A stretch of DNA of 64,000 nucleotides from DATBRC01 sp036560485 (GTDB lineage Bacteria > Pseudomonadota > Gammaproteobacteria > Burkholderiales > Burkholderiaceae_D), in NCBI GenBank assembly GCA_036560485.1, contig DATBRC010000050.1, positions 1 through 64,000 on the forward strand, read 5' to 3'. The position numbers and the translations under genes are program-made. Within the stretch, counting starts at the first letter, position 1, and the number at the start of each line of letters is the position of its first letter. A model generated the notes under the pieces. The model had not been told where the DNA came from. It did no database searches and saw nothing but the letters and a program-made list of their open reading frames with translations. Positions 52,506-61,087 of this stretch are shown in pieces.

Positions 52506-53438
52506 ATGAAAATAGCAAATGACGTCACAGAATTGATCGGCAACACACCGCTGGTTCGTATTCAGCGGATGGCAAAAGGCACAGCGGCGCAAGTCGTCGC
52601 CAAGCTCGAATTTTTCAACCCTGCACACAGTGTCAAGGATCGTATCGGCCTGTCGATGATCGAAGCAGCAGAGCAAGCTGGCTTGATCAAACCGGACACC
52701 ATCATCGTTGAACCCACCAGCGGTAACACCGGCATCGCATTGGCGATGGTTTGCGCATCACGCGGTTATCGCTGCGTATTGACCATGCCTGAAACCATGA
52801 GCAAGGAACGCCGCATGTTGTTGCGTGCATACGGCGCAGAATTGATTCTGACGCCAGGTCCTGAAGGCATGAATGGCGCCATCAAAAAAGCGGAAGAACT
52901 GGTCGCATCTGATTCTCGTTATTTGATGCCACAGCAATTTAAAAACGCTGCTAACCCGGCAGTGCACCGCAGAACCACTGCAGAAGAAATTTGGCGCGAC
53001 ACCGACGGCAAGATTGATATTTTAGTTTCCGGTATCGGTACTGGTGGCACCATCACCGGCGTTGGCGAAGTGATCAAAGAACGCAAGCCATCATTCAAAT
53101 GCATCGCAGTAGAACCTGAAGCATCACCAATTTTATCCAAGGGCACCAAAGGTCCGCATCCGATTCAAGGTATCGGCGCAGGCTTCATTCCGGATGTACT
53201 CAATACGAAAATCTACGACGAAGTCATTCGCGTCACCAACGACAACGCATTCGAAACAGCACGCCGCGCAGCAAAGGAAGAAGGGCTGTTAGTCGGCATC
53301 TCGTCCGGTGCAGCACTGTGGGCAGCATTGGAAGTCGCACGTCGTCCGGAGAGTGCAGGCAAGATGATTGTGGTGGTGATTCCGTCGTTTGGTGAGCGGT
53401 ATTTGAGTACAGCCTTGTTTGCTAATTTGGCGGATTAA
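52506..53438 (+). CDS. cysK: Cysteine synthase A (O-acetylserine sulfhydrylase)
   Basis: PLP enzyme forming cysteine from O-acetylserine and sulfide. The 310 residues match the family. The PLP lysine is K44 in HSVKDRIGLSM, the substrate loop is TSGNTGIALA and the phosphate-binding GIGTGGTITG block is present, followed by SSGAALWAA. CysK rather than CysM is preferred because of the NPAHSVKDRIG context and overall resemblance; I cannot exclude CysM. It ends at its own terminator. Confidence 0.93.
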   Translation: MKIANDVTELIGNTPLVRIQRMAKGTAAQVVAKLEFFNPAHSVKDRIGLSMIEAAEQAGLIKPDTIIVEPTSGNTGIALAMVCASRGYRCVLTMPETMSKERRMLLRAYGAELILTPGPEGMNGAIKKAEELVASDSRYLMPQQFKNAANPAVHRRTTAEEIWRDTDGKIDILVSGIGTGGTITGVGEVIKERKPSFKCIAVEPEASPILSKGTKGPHPIQGIGAGFIPDVLNTKIYDEVIRVTNDNAFETARRAAKEEGLLVGISSGAALWAALEVARRPESAGKMIVVVIPSFGERYLSTALFANLAD

Positions 53439-53458
53439 TGTACCAAGCTTGAAAAGTT

Positions 53459-53499
53459 AAACGGCCAGATTTCTGAAAAAGAACTGGCCGTTTTATTTT
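53459..53499 (+). terminator. Rho-independent terminator of cysK
   Basis: AAACGGCCAG (53459-53468) pairs with CTGGCCGTTT (53484-53493) and is followed by TTATTTT. It starts 21 bases after the cysK stop. Confidence 0.85.
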
Positions 53500-53547
53500 G
53501 AACTTCGCTTTGCAATTCAAACAATGCGATCGTAATGAGCGCAATTC

Positions 53548-53802
53548 CTATTCATTATTTTTGCTACTTGCTTCAGAGTCGTTTTTCTTTGCGCCACGAA
53601 TGTTCATTGCCGCTAGTGCGATCTGCAATGCGATCAGCGCATATGCACCGTCGTGATATCCCCAAACGATCCATAGAGCATTACTGAGCAAAAAGCACCA
53701 AAACCCGATTTCCCGTTGTTGTTTCGAAAGAGATGCGACAAGCCATGCTGCGACGACTGTTATGATCATTGCTGGCCACTGGAGCAGGTTAATCAAATTC
53801 AT
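53548..53802 (-). CDS. Small membrane protein of unknown function
   Basis: 84 residues with two or three membrane segments (about 8-24, 33-50 and 52-68) and a short charged tail (GAKKNDSEASSKNNE). The middle segment FWCFLLSNALWIVWGYHDGAYALIALQ (in parts) resembles small conserved proteins of unknown function related to PnuC/SWEET-like triple-helix folds, but I am not certain. It is on the same strand as the effector cassette, 54 bases beyond the immunity candidate. It is probably an ordinary chromosomal gene and not part of that cassette. Confidence 0.6.
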   Translation of the reverse strand: MNLINLLQWPAMIITVVAAWLVASLSKQQREIGFWCFLLSNALWIVWGYHDGAYALIALQIALAAMNIRGAKKNDSEASSKNNE

Positions 53803-53856
53803 GTTGAGTTAAAAATAATACTTTCATATGTATATTTTGCAGATATTGAAAATGGA

Positions 53857-54507
53857 TTAATCTGAAAATGGATTAACCAGATCACTATTTTTAATCCATG
53901 CCTTGGTTAGTTGAGAGTTTTCCGGATTGGAAAATTGTACATATGAAAATGCTTCTGTTTTATTCAATACTATTACTACATCTCCTTCCGTAACGTAACG
54001 TGTGCTAGGAGTAAATTTATGTTCTTTGTTTCGTTTAAAGAAAAATGATTTTTTTGTGACCAACCTGATATTCAATGCATTGCTTTTCCTTTTAACGATA
54101 AACGATGCAGGATAAGGGTCATCTGCAAGTGCGATAAAATTTTCGCCAGCGCCGCTAGCGCAACCTCCATGAAATTCATCCGTATGTAAAATCCATTCGT
54201 TTTCTTTGATAATCAACATGCCATTAATATCTGAATCCTTTTCACGTCTATCAAAAGTGCTTTCAGTATAAAAAGTAGATAACTGATATTTATTATTAAT
54301 TTTTTTCGATGACGTAAAAAAGAATTTACAGGAAAAGCTAGGGGTGAATTGCTTGGGATGTTCAGAATCATAAAACCCATATATCTTCTGGCCATCTTGA
54401 ATTGCGAAAGTTCTAGAATTATCAAATTCAAATAGCGTTTGTGCCTTGATGCTTAATGAAATGATAGAGAGACAAATAAATGCAAATCTACTTGGTCTTA
54501 AATTCAT
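53857..54507 (-). CDS. Secreted protein, probable immunity to the T6SS muramidase
   Basis: 216 residues from ATG 54507 (MNLRPSRF), giving a clean signal peptide (about 1-22, ISLSIKAQ). The remainder is beta-rich with a C-terminal SH3-like pattern (RYVTEGDVVIVLNKTEAFSYVQF in parts, KAWIKNSDLVNPF). I do not recognise the family. Its start overlaps the effector gene by 20 bases, and its predicted periplasmic location matches where a muramidase would act on kin cells. These two points suggest an immunity role. A longer start at 54567 would place an odd hydrophobic run first. Base composition is A+T-rich. Confidence 0.65.
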   Translation of the reverse strand: MNLRPSRFAFICLSIISLSIKAQTLFEFDNSRTFAIQDGQKIYGFYDSEHPKQFTPSFSCKFFFTSSKKINNKYQLSTFYTESTFDRREKDSDINGMLIIKENEWILHTDEFHGGCASGAGENFIALADDPYPASFIVKRKSNALNIRLVTKKSFFFKRNKEHKFTPSTRYVTEGDVVIVLNKTEAFSYVQFSNPENSQLTKAWIKNSDLVNPFSD

Positions 54508-55753
54508 TATAATAATTCTCCATTTTCCCAGGATAATCAGGATTAGTGCTATCCCAATCATCACCATTATATGCAGCTGTAAACTTGACCCAATCTTTTC
54601 TTATTAGTGCTCTTTTGGCAGCGTGACTGACACTCGTAAGATATGCAATGAAAATCTCGATTTGATCATCAATGGATCGCATACATTTATTTGCGACCTC
54701 TGCAGCAGTTAAATATTTCATTTCCTTGTGATATTCGGCAAGCACTTGAAATGCACCCCATGAGCACGATTTGATGGCCGCTTCTTTGTTTAACTTAGCC
54801 GCTTTTATTAAACGTTCGTATTCGTGTATACCACCTTTATACCCGCCTGGAGTGGGATTGCATATATCTGGAAATTTAGTAAAAGGATGGGGGCCAGATG
54901 TTGGTTTTGTAAATCTATAAAATTTGTGGCGCTCATATAAAATTTTTGGCAGTCCATTTTCTAAATAGCCCCCGCCCCCAGTTTCTGTATAAGTTACCGC
55001 TTTAACTGCTGCAATTTCACAACCAAGTCTCTCAGCTATCGTTTGAAATTGATTTTCTGAAATTCCGCTAATTGGATAGTTTAAACGTGAGCCTAATAAA
55101 TTTAATGCAATCGTGTGTGGTTTGTCTGTTTTAACGACTTTGTAATGGTGTTCAATGTCGGCGATTTTCTTTTTCTTTCCTGTTGTTGGATCGATTTCTT
55201 CGTGTGAATCTTCGACAACTTTTTTCTTTCCCGTAGTCGGATTGATTTCGACATGAGTTTTCTTTGTGGGGAAATCCTTGGTTACTTTTCCTACTTCCGT
55301 AATGATTTCTACTGCCCCGACGAACGGAGCTAATTCGCCAAATAATCGTTCCACCGTCATGATTTCCCCTTCTTTGATAGTGGGGATTTTTAAATCATCT
55401 TCTAGTTCTTGCTTCGGGGTTAATCTTGTCGTCGCTTCTAAATGAAGCTCAGGGCTTCTTATGGTATAGGCATTGATATCGCGCTGCGGTGTTACTGTTC
55501 CTTTTAAATCAAAAGTACCATTTCGCTTTCTGACATAGATGCTGATTTTTTCGCCACGTTTTGCTTCTGTAACAGTTATTGCATGGCCGTCTTTATCCGT
55601 AACGGCTGTTTGATTTATCGAATCCGATTGGATTTTTACGTTGAGGCTTTCGATAGGTAGTTTGAGCCTATCAACAAATACAAACGATGCTTCAACGACT
55701 GGGTTTGGGAGAGTTTTTTGTGGTGCCTCAGATTTTTTTGCATGCTTGCTCAT
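54488..55753 (-). CDS. T6SS effector with C-terminal N-acetylmuramidase (DUF3380) domain
   Basis: 421 residues. Residues 20-110 look like a small beta-sandwich (FVFVDRLKLPIESLNVKI, VTDKDGHAITV). Residues 166-199 are two tandem 17-residue units with PTTGKKK. Residues 210-421 match the DUF3380/N-acetylmuramidase fold: TETGGGGYLENGLPKILYERHKFYRF (in parts) with E257 as catalytic candidate, then CSWGAFQVLAEYHKEM and a YNG-type C-terminus. The domain cleaves peptidoglycan glycan strands. No signal peptide, as expected for a VgrG-delivered cargo. It is two genes after vgrG, overlaps the genes on both sides, and is A+T-rich. Confidence 0.85.
   Translation of the reverse strand: MSKHAKKSEAPQKTLPNPVVEASFVFVDRLKLPIESLNVKIQSDSINQTAVTDKDGHAITVTEAKRGEKISIYVRKRNGTFDLKGTVTPQRDINAYTIRSPELHLEATTRLTPKQELEDDLKIPTIKEGEIMTVERLFGELAPFVGAVEIITEVGKVTKDFPTKKTHVEINPTTGKKKVVEDSHEEIDPTTGKKKKIADIEHHYKVVKTDKPHTIALNLLGSRLNYPISGISENQFQTIAERLGCEIAAVKAVTYTETGGGGYLENGLPKILYERHKFYRFTKPTSGPHPFTKFPDICNPTPGGYKGGIHEYERLIKAAKLNKEAAIKSCSWGAFQVLAEYHKEMKYLTAAEVANKCMRSIDDQIEIFIAYLTSVSHAAKRALIRKDWVKFTAAYNGDDWDSTNPDYPGKMENYYNEFKTK
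55157..55258 (-). repeat. Tandem 17-residue coding repeat in the effector linker
   Basis: Codons 166-199 encode two similar units, THVEINPTTGKKKVVED and SHEEIDPTTGKKKKIAD. They join the N-terminal and muramidase domains. Confidence 0.8.
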
Positions 55754-56100
55754 TCAAACTGCTCCGTTTCATTTTCAATGGAGAAGTCGTCGATGTAGCC
55801 ATCTTCAAGAATTTCCCATTTTCCTCCACCAATTTCACAACGAACTTTGACTGAAGACTCTGTTCTGACGACATCTGTCTTATCTGTGATGGTTCCTTGC
55901 AGCTTGATTACGTCACTGGGTAATACGATGCGATAGGGTTGCCCTTTTAATTCACTGTGCATTCGGTCATAATCAAGCAACGTACTAATGTTGAATGATT
56001 GGCTGTATTTGGGTACTTTAATCAGTACCTCTTTGCGCGTTTTGTTGTTAACCGGGGAAGTAGTAGACGATCCACTTTCTTTGTATTTAACTGTCCTCAT
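55750..56100 (-). CDS. Small unknown protein between vgrG and effector
   Basis: 116 residues, no signal or membrane segment. The N-terminal third is Ser/Thr/Lys-rich and probably flexible. The rest alternates strands and ends acidic (DGYIDDFSIENETEQFE), with a SSVKVRCEIGGGKWEIL block. I do not recognise a family; it lacks PAAR repeats and DUF1795 or DUF4123 hallmarks. It is nine bases after vgrG and its stop overlaps the effector start (ATGA), so it is co-translated with the effector and may help load or chaperone it. That role is inference only. Confidence 0.7.
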   Translation of the reverse strand: MRTVKYKESGSSTTSPVNNKTRKEVLIKVPKYSQSFNISTLLDYDRMHSELKGQPYRIVLPSDVIKLQGTITDKTDVVRTESSVKVRCEIGGGKWEILEDGYIDDFSIENETEQFE

Positions 56101-56109
56101 CGGTGTTTC

Positions 56110-58875
56110 CTATAACACTTCAAGCGTTATTTTTTCAGAATCCATCGCATTAACAGTATGCGTATGCCCTTTGTCATCAGTCTTTCCGTATTCATAGGTG
56201 CCGTCGGCTCGTTTAATGCGATAGGGATGATTAATCAATAATTCCCCGGTTTCTTGGTCTTTCAAAATAAATGCCTCATCAAACAACTGGACTCGCGTAT
56301 CCGGCAGTGTTGATAACGCCACACTCCCACTAGCCGCCCCCATAAAATCATGGCTCGCTCCCTTGACCGACACGCTCGATGGACAAGCAATATCAATATT
56401 GGCACCAGCCAGTTTGATATATCCACCACCTGAGGCCAGCAGAATCTCATCCTTAGCCATGATTTTGATGCTGCCGTTGCTCGATGTGATCGTCATCGCC
56501 TGATCCGCAATCACGTCCATTGCGCCGGTATGCGCCTGGAACGATACCGGGCTGTTGCCTGCAATGACTTTGGCACCGCCTTCATGCGTGAACAGTGACA
56601 CGGTTTTGCCCGCTGCAATCGATACCGCTTCACCGCCAGTGACGCGCATGCCGCCGTGTGCGGTCATGGTCAGATCCTGTCCGGCAAAGGTGGCAGCGGT
56701 TGCAGGTGTCGTCACGCTGATGCCTGCTTCACTATCGATCAATGCAATCGGGCTGGTAAAGGCATGAGCGTTTTGTCCATCCGCTTCTTGCTTGTCACTG
56801 ATGGTCTTGCTTAATTGTTCCAAACCCTGTGACATGGAAAGTGATGATGCTTGATGCTGGACCGATGCATCGGATAGCGCTTTAGATAAATCTCCAGCGG
56901 CTTTCAACTTGCCTTGTGCTTCGGTGGTATCGAGTTGCGTCGATGTCGCACCGCCACGCGGCGCGGTAGTGACGAACAAGCCGCGTTTGGCACGTAAGAT
57001 GCTCCATGCGTCGGTCGTCAATTCCAGTCCGGAACCGCGATACGTATTGCGTTGGTTGCCGTCTTGCCTGATCAAGTAACCGACATTGAATTGGCTGGCA
57101 GCGGTGGTGGTCGCAAGGGTTTGGCGCAATTGGTTCGGCGTGTCGTCGATCACCCATTGGTTGTAGCCGCTGCCTGCATACTCCTTCGATTGGAAACCGG
57201 TCAATGCGCCCGGATGATTGTCACCACCATGGAACGGTGGTGTGTCGCTGCCGTTATAGACTTGGCCGATGATGATCGGGCGGTCGATGTCGCCGTTGAT
57301 GAAATCGACTTGCACTTCCTGTCCGATACGCGGGATGAAGTTGCCGCCCCAGTTGGAACCGGCTGCCGGCTCCATCACACGCACCCAGGTGCCTGCGGTT
57401 TCATTGCCCGGTGCATTGGAAGTGGAGGGATGCAAGGCTTGACCCGATACAGCTGCGTCGCCGCGCTGCCAAGGGAATTGCACCTTGACGCGATGATCGC
57501 GTTCGGTGGTGATTTCTTCGCCTCGCACGCCAACCACGACTGCGATATGTGCACCCGGTGCAGTCGGCTTGGGTCGCCAATAAACAGGGCGGATCGGCAC
57601 AGAGCGTGGCGCGCAGGTAAAGCGGTTGCGATAAGTGCCGGCTTCCATATCATGCTGCTTGCCATGCTTGGCAAGCGTTGCCATACCGGGGAAGAGGTTG
57701 TTGGCGCCGCTGTGCTCGATCGACAGCACTGCATATTGATGCGGGTCGGTGTTGCCGTTCGCAGCATTGCTCATCATGCCTAGCAAGTCATCGCCATAAT
57801 TGGTCAAAGTGAACCATGTACCTACTGCCAATGCGCGTACAGAGCTTTCTGCTTGAATCACTTGTTGTGTCAGCACCAGCGATTCAACACGTGCTTTGGC
57901 AATGCGCGCGCTTTCCGCATCATCGGTGTAGCGATAGGCGCCGGCGCCCTCATACACTTCAAGCGTGGGCACATCATCAGGCTTGGTGGCGACACTGTCC
58001 TCGGATGAAGTCGATACAAGTTTCTTGTAATCCCACGCACTCATTGCAACGCTATTCGATTGCACTTGATGGCGTTGGGCGAAATGGGTGATGGTGTCGG
58101 ACGATTCGGTTGGCGCGGCGCGGTGAAAACGGATCGATGCATCCGCGCCGACAGCGAGCGATTCATTGTCATCGAACACGATGAATTGGTGCTTGGCTTG
58201 CCCGCTCTTTGATTCCGGTGTGTTGGGCACTGAACGTGAAGGCAATGCGGCGGGGTCCGCGTGGTCGTCACCGTGCGTGAAGTAGAAATTCAAACCTTCT
58301 TCTGCCAGCAAGCGGGTAATGAAATCGTAATCGCTTTCGCGGTATTGCATTGTGACGGAACGTTTTGGCAGCACAGTCTTCACGTCGAAGCGGCAATTGG
58401 CAAACGGATAGTCTTTCAATACCTCTTCCACAATATCGAGCACGCTCTTGTCCTGAAACACATAATTGTCGCGGCGCTGGGTCAGTCGAATCATCCACGG
58501 TGCCAGTGACAAACGATAGCGTGTCAGCGAACCGTCGCTTCCCAATTGCATCGCGGAAGTGACGATGCCGTGGAAGGCGCGCGTGCTGCCGTTGGCCAGC
58601 AGGATCCGCAACGTGACTTCCTGATTGGTCAGTTCCTTCAGTTCGAAATGGGCTGAAGTGGCGACGCAATCGATATCGAAGTGGAATAGCTCGGACATCG
58701 CTTCATGACCGGTAAACTTTTCTACCAATAGCGCAGCGGCCGGCAGCGGCGTGTCGATGGAAAGCAGACGAGCATGTTGCGACAGGCTTTGCAGAAAGGC
58801 TTGACGGCCAACGCCAGTCAGGTCAGCCAGACTGCTGGGCAAAGGAGAGAGTTCAGCGCTGATATCACTTGGCAT
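56110..58875 (-). CDS. vgrG: VgrG spike protein of the type VI secretion system
   Basis: 921 residues. An N-terminal gp27-like/phage D domain (about 45-440, with the FITRLLAEEGLNFYF block), an OB-fold gp5-like domain (about 470-570, VKFPWQRG-type VQFPWQRGD and WVRVMEPAAGSNWGGNFIPRIGQEV in parts, then IGQVYNG), a DUF2345 region (about 660-830) and a C-terminal tail (about 865-921, LFDEAFILKDQETGELL...TDDKGHTHTV). VgrG trimers tip the Hcp tube and carry effectors. The tail looks like an Ig/transthyretin-like adaptor. It is transcribed away from tssL, 48 bases after it. Confidence 0.95.
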   Translation of the reverse strand: MPSDISAELSPLPSSLADLTGVGRQAFLQSLSQHARLLSIDTPLPAAALLVEKFTGHEAMSELFHFDIDCVATSAHFELKELTNQEVTLRILLANGSTRAFHGIVTSAMQLGSDGSLTRYRLSLAPWMIRLTQRRDNYVFQDKSVLDIVEEVLKDYPFANCRFDVKTVLPKRSVTMQYRESDYDFITRLLAEEGLNFYFTHGDDHADPAALPSRSVPNTPESKSGQAKHQFIVFDDNESLAVGADASIRFHRAAPTESSDTITHFAQRHQVQSNSVAMSAWDYKKLVSTSSEDSVATKPDDVPTLEVYEGAGAYRYTDDAESARIAKARVESLVLTQQVIQAESSVRALAVGTWFTLTNYGDDLLGMMSNAANGNTDPHQYAVLSIEHSGANNLFPGMATLAKHGKQHDMEAGTYRNRFTCAPRSVPIRPVYWRPKPTAPGAHIAVVVGVRGEEITTERDHRVKVQFPWQRGDAAVSGQALHPSTSNAPGNETAGTWVRVMEPAAGSNWGGNFIPRIGQEVQVDFINGDIDRPIIIGQVYNGSDTPPFHGGDNHPGALTGFQSKEYAGSGYNQWVIDDTPNQLRQTLATTTAASQFNVGYLIRQDGNQRNTYRGSGLELTTDAWSILRAKRGLFVTTAPRGGATSTQLDTTEAQGKLKAAGDLSKALSDASVQHQASSLSMSQGLEQLSKTISDKQEADGQNAHAFTSPIALIDSEAGISVTTPATAATFAGQDLTMTAHGGMRVTGGEAVSIAAGKTVSLFTHEGGAKVIAGNSPVSFQAHTGAMDVIADQAMTITSSNGSIKIMAKDEILLASGGGYIKLAGANIDIACPSSVSVKGASHDFMGAASGSVALSTLPDTRVQLFDEAFILKDQETGELLINHPYRIKRADGTYEYGKTDDKGHTHTVNAMDSEKITLEVL

Positions 58876-58923
58876 CGTCTAAAGATTCCGCTTGAAATTG
58901 TTGTTCGGAGCAAGAAGCGAGCG

Positions 58924-59715
58924 TTACGGCAAACTGATGATGATATTGGCTACTTTGGGCGATAACTTGATGATGTCGAAATACGAGCCGAGTGTGCTGT
59001 TGGTGTGTTGTGCCAGGAACCAGTTAAGCGTTCCGTACACAGCAATGCCGAACAGCAAAAAGGCTGCGCCGATGATCCACATCGGTATCTCGGCACGCAT
59101 CAAGTGCTTGATGTTGTCGGGTGATTTCCAATGCGGTGCGAATTGCGCACGCTTGCCTTTCAGATGCGCAATTTCCTTGTCCAGCGTGGCGATCAGGTAG
59201 TTGAGTTTTTCTTTTGATTCGTGCATGTACTTGCCCTGGAATCCAGTCAGCAGGCACATGTAGAAGATTTCCAGCGTCTGCACGCTATCGGCGCCACGAT
59301 GACGCACTGTCTCAAGCTCCGTAAAGAAATGCTCACCGGCGAGTTGATCGCCGAACAGGATCAATTGCAGCGGCGCCATTTCCCAATCGGCTCTGATGGG
59401 CGTGTCGGACGAAAGAATTGTTTCATCGACCGCTGCGCAAAACGCATATTTAGCTGCATAAATGTCGTCGACTGATGCATTCAACTGCCGTGCATTGCGC
59501 TCGAACCCATCCAAAAGGCGCCGCACCTGCGCTGCAAATTTTGCTGCATCGCTGGGTACGTAGCGATTCTTGAGCAACAACAGTAAATAAAATCCGTCAT
59601 GCATCAAATCGGCCAACGTGCGCGACGCCTGGCTTGCATCCGGCCGTAATTGGGTACCTTCAGCATAGAGAGAAGGTGCTTGACTGATTGTGTTCGTAAA
59701 AGAATTGGATTTCAT
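58924..59715 (-). CDS. tssL: Type VI secretion membrane-complex protein TssL (DotU type)
   Basis: 263 residues: a cytosolic DotU domain (about 30-200, with YAFCAAVDETIL and LLTGFQGKY hallmarks) and one C-terminal membrane segment (about 212-232, MWIIGAAFLLFGIAVYGTL in parts). No OmpA-like peptidoglycan-binding extension follows, so anchoring must come from another protein. TssL joins TssM and TssJ in the trans-envelope complex. It overlaps tssK by one base (TAATG), so it is translationally coupled. Confidence 0.94.
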   Translation of the reverse strand: MKSNSFTNTISQAPSLYAEGTQLRPDASQASRTLADLMHDGFYLLLLLKNRYVPSDAAKFAAQVRRLLDGFERNARQLNASVDDIYAAKYAFCAAVDETILSSDTPIRADWEMAPLQLILFGDQLAGEHFFTELETVRHRGADSVQTLEIFYMCLLTGFQGKYMHESKEKLNYLIATLDKEIAHLKGKRAQFAPHWKSPDNIKHLMRAEIPMWIIGAAFLLFGIAVYGTLNWFLAQHTNSTLGSYFDIIKLSPKVANIIISLP

Positions 59716-61061
59716 TAGATCACCGCGAACAATTCGAGTTTGAGGTTTTTGAAGCCGGCAGGTGCGTAGATCGTGATGGCAGATGCTGCAATCATGCGGT
59801 CATACAATGCGCCGTGCGGTTCAATGGAGAAGTAGTAGCAACCGGGGCGCACAGGGATCGATGCCGGAACCTGCGGCGCCGACATCAATCGGACACCCGG
59901 CATGGCAGAAGAAACCATACGATCAACGTCATCCGGCGCACCGATCTTGATTCGGGCCGGTACGGTTTCAACCAGATCGGCTGGAGGCATGTCTGCTGCG
60001 ACCGAAATGTAATAGGCAGCGTTGCTGGTGACTTTTTCCGAGTCGAGGCGGCCAAGATAGAAAGCCGGTTTGACCTCGGTCAGCGTGATATTGAAATAAC
60101 GTGACGAGATGACGGTCTCGATCAATTCGCGAATAATCTGGTCCAGCTTGAAAAACTCGGGGCCTGGATTCGCGTGGTTGTAAATCGGCAGGTCGGATAG
60201 CGAATACGCTTTTGAAAAAGTCAGCAACTGACCAGCCAATCCAAGCAATTGATGGAACAATCGTTCCGGATGCAGAGCAGGGTGATGGAACAGATGCTGC
60301 AGTGATGCATAGGCTGTATTCACGGTATGTAACAACCAGAATGATGCGATGTCACCGGACCTGAATTCGACAATATTCTGTGACGGTTCGCGATGATGTC
60401 CATATAGTGCTTGTGCTTTTGCCTGCAGAATTTCCATCAGCCTGCGCACCATCAAAAAGATGGATGAGGATGCCTTGATGGATAGAACAGGAGGTATGAA
60501 AGTGGAATCAAGTTCATATCCGCCTGAACTGGTCGCACGTATGCGTGCGACAGGAATGGAGATCGATTGCTCGCGATTATCCCGATCGGATAACAGACGC
60601 AATGATTTCTTCAGGACGGAAATTTCGGATTCAATCGCGTTTGTGTACAAGTCAGGCGCGGCCGCATCTTGTTGATAGTAGCGATGCACTTGTCCGGATG
60701 ATTCGCGTTGCGTTGAAAAATTGGGACCGAAGTCACGCAAGTAGGGGAGCGCGACATGGAATATCAAACCGTTGCCAAAGTTTTCGATTGATGCGAGATT
60801 CACTGAGTCCGGCAGTTCATCATTGCCCGGAGCGCTGATAAATTCGCCGTCCGGCAAAATTGCACTAAGCTCCGTCACGCGCAGAATCCCTGCGGCTAAT
60901 GCTTCCGCGTCGAATTTCAATGTGCGGATGCCCCACATATAAGGATGGACTGCACGGCTTAATTCCGCCAGGCGCGACTCATGGTAGAGATCTTGCCGCT
61001 GGAAATGTTGCGGTCGCAAGAACAAGCCTTCGCCCCACAATACTTTAGATGATCGATTCAT
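59715..61061 (-). CDS. tssK: Type VI secretion baseplate protein TssK
   Basis: 448 residues, the usual TssK length. The N-terminus WGEGLFLRPQHFQRQDLYHE (about 9-28, in parts WGEGLFLRPQHF) is the family signature, followed by shoulder and helical bundle regions and a C-terminal head domain ending GFKNLKLELFAV that contacts TssL/TssM. TssK trimers link the baseplate to the membrane complex. It is flanked by tssJ and tssL. Confidence 0.95.
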   Translation of the reverse strand: MNRSSKVLWGEGLFLRPQHFQRQDLYHESRLAELSRAVHPYMWGIRTLKFDAEALAAGILRVTELSAILPDGEFISAPGNDELPDSVNLASIENFGNGLIFHVALPYLRDFGPNFSTQRESSGQVHRYYQQDAAAPDLYTNAIESEISVLKKSLRLLSDRDNREQSISIPVARIRATSSGGYELDSTFIPPVLSIKASSSIFLMVRRLMEILQAKAQALYGHHREPSQNIVEFRSGDIASFWLLHTVNTAYASLQHLFHHPALHPERLFHQLLGLAGQLLTFSKAYSLSDLPIYNHANPGPEFFKLDQIIRELIETVISSRYFNITLTEVKPAFYLGRLDSEKVTSNAAYYISVAADMPPADLVETVPARIKIGAPDDVDRMVSSAMPGVRLMSAPQVPASIPVRPGCYYFSIEPHGALYDRMIAASAITIYAPAGFKNLKLELFAVI

Positions 61062-61087
61062 TGGTTAACTATGTGTGTTTTCGATGT

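Noticed and set aside
53548..53802. The small membrane protein as a second immunity protein
   Set aside because: It is separated by 54 bases from the cassette, shows less A+T bias and resembles a small conserved chromosomal membrane protein.
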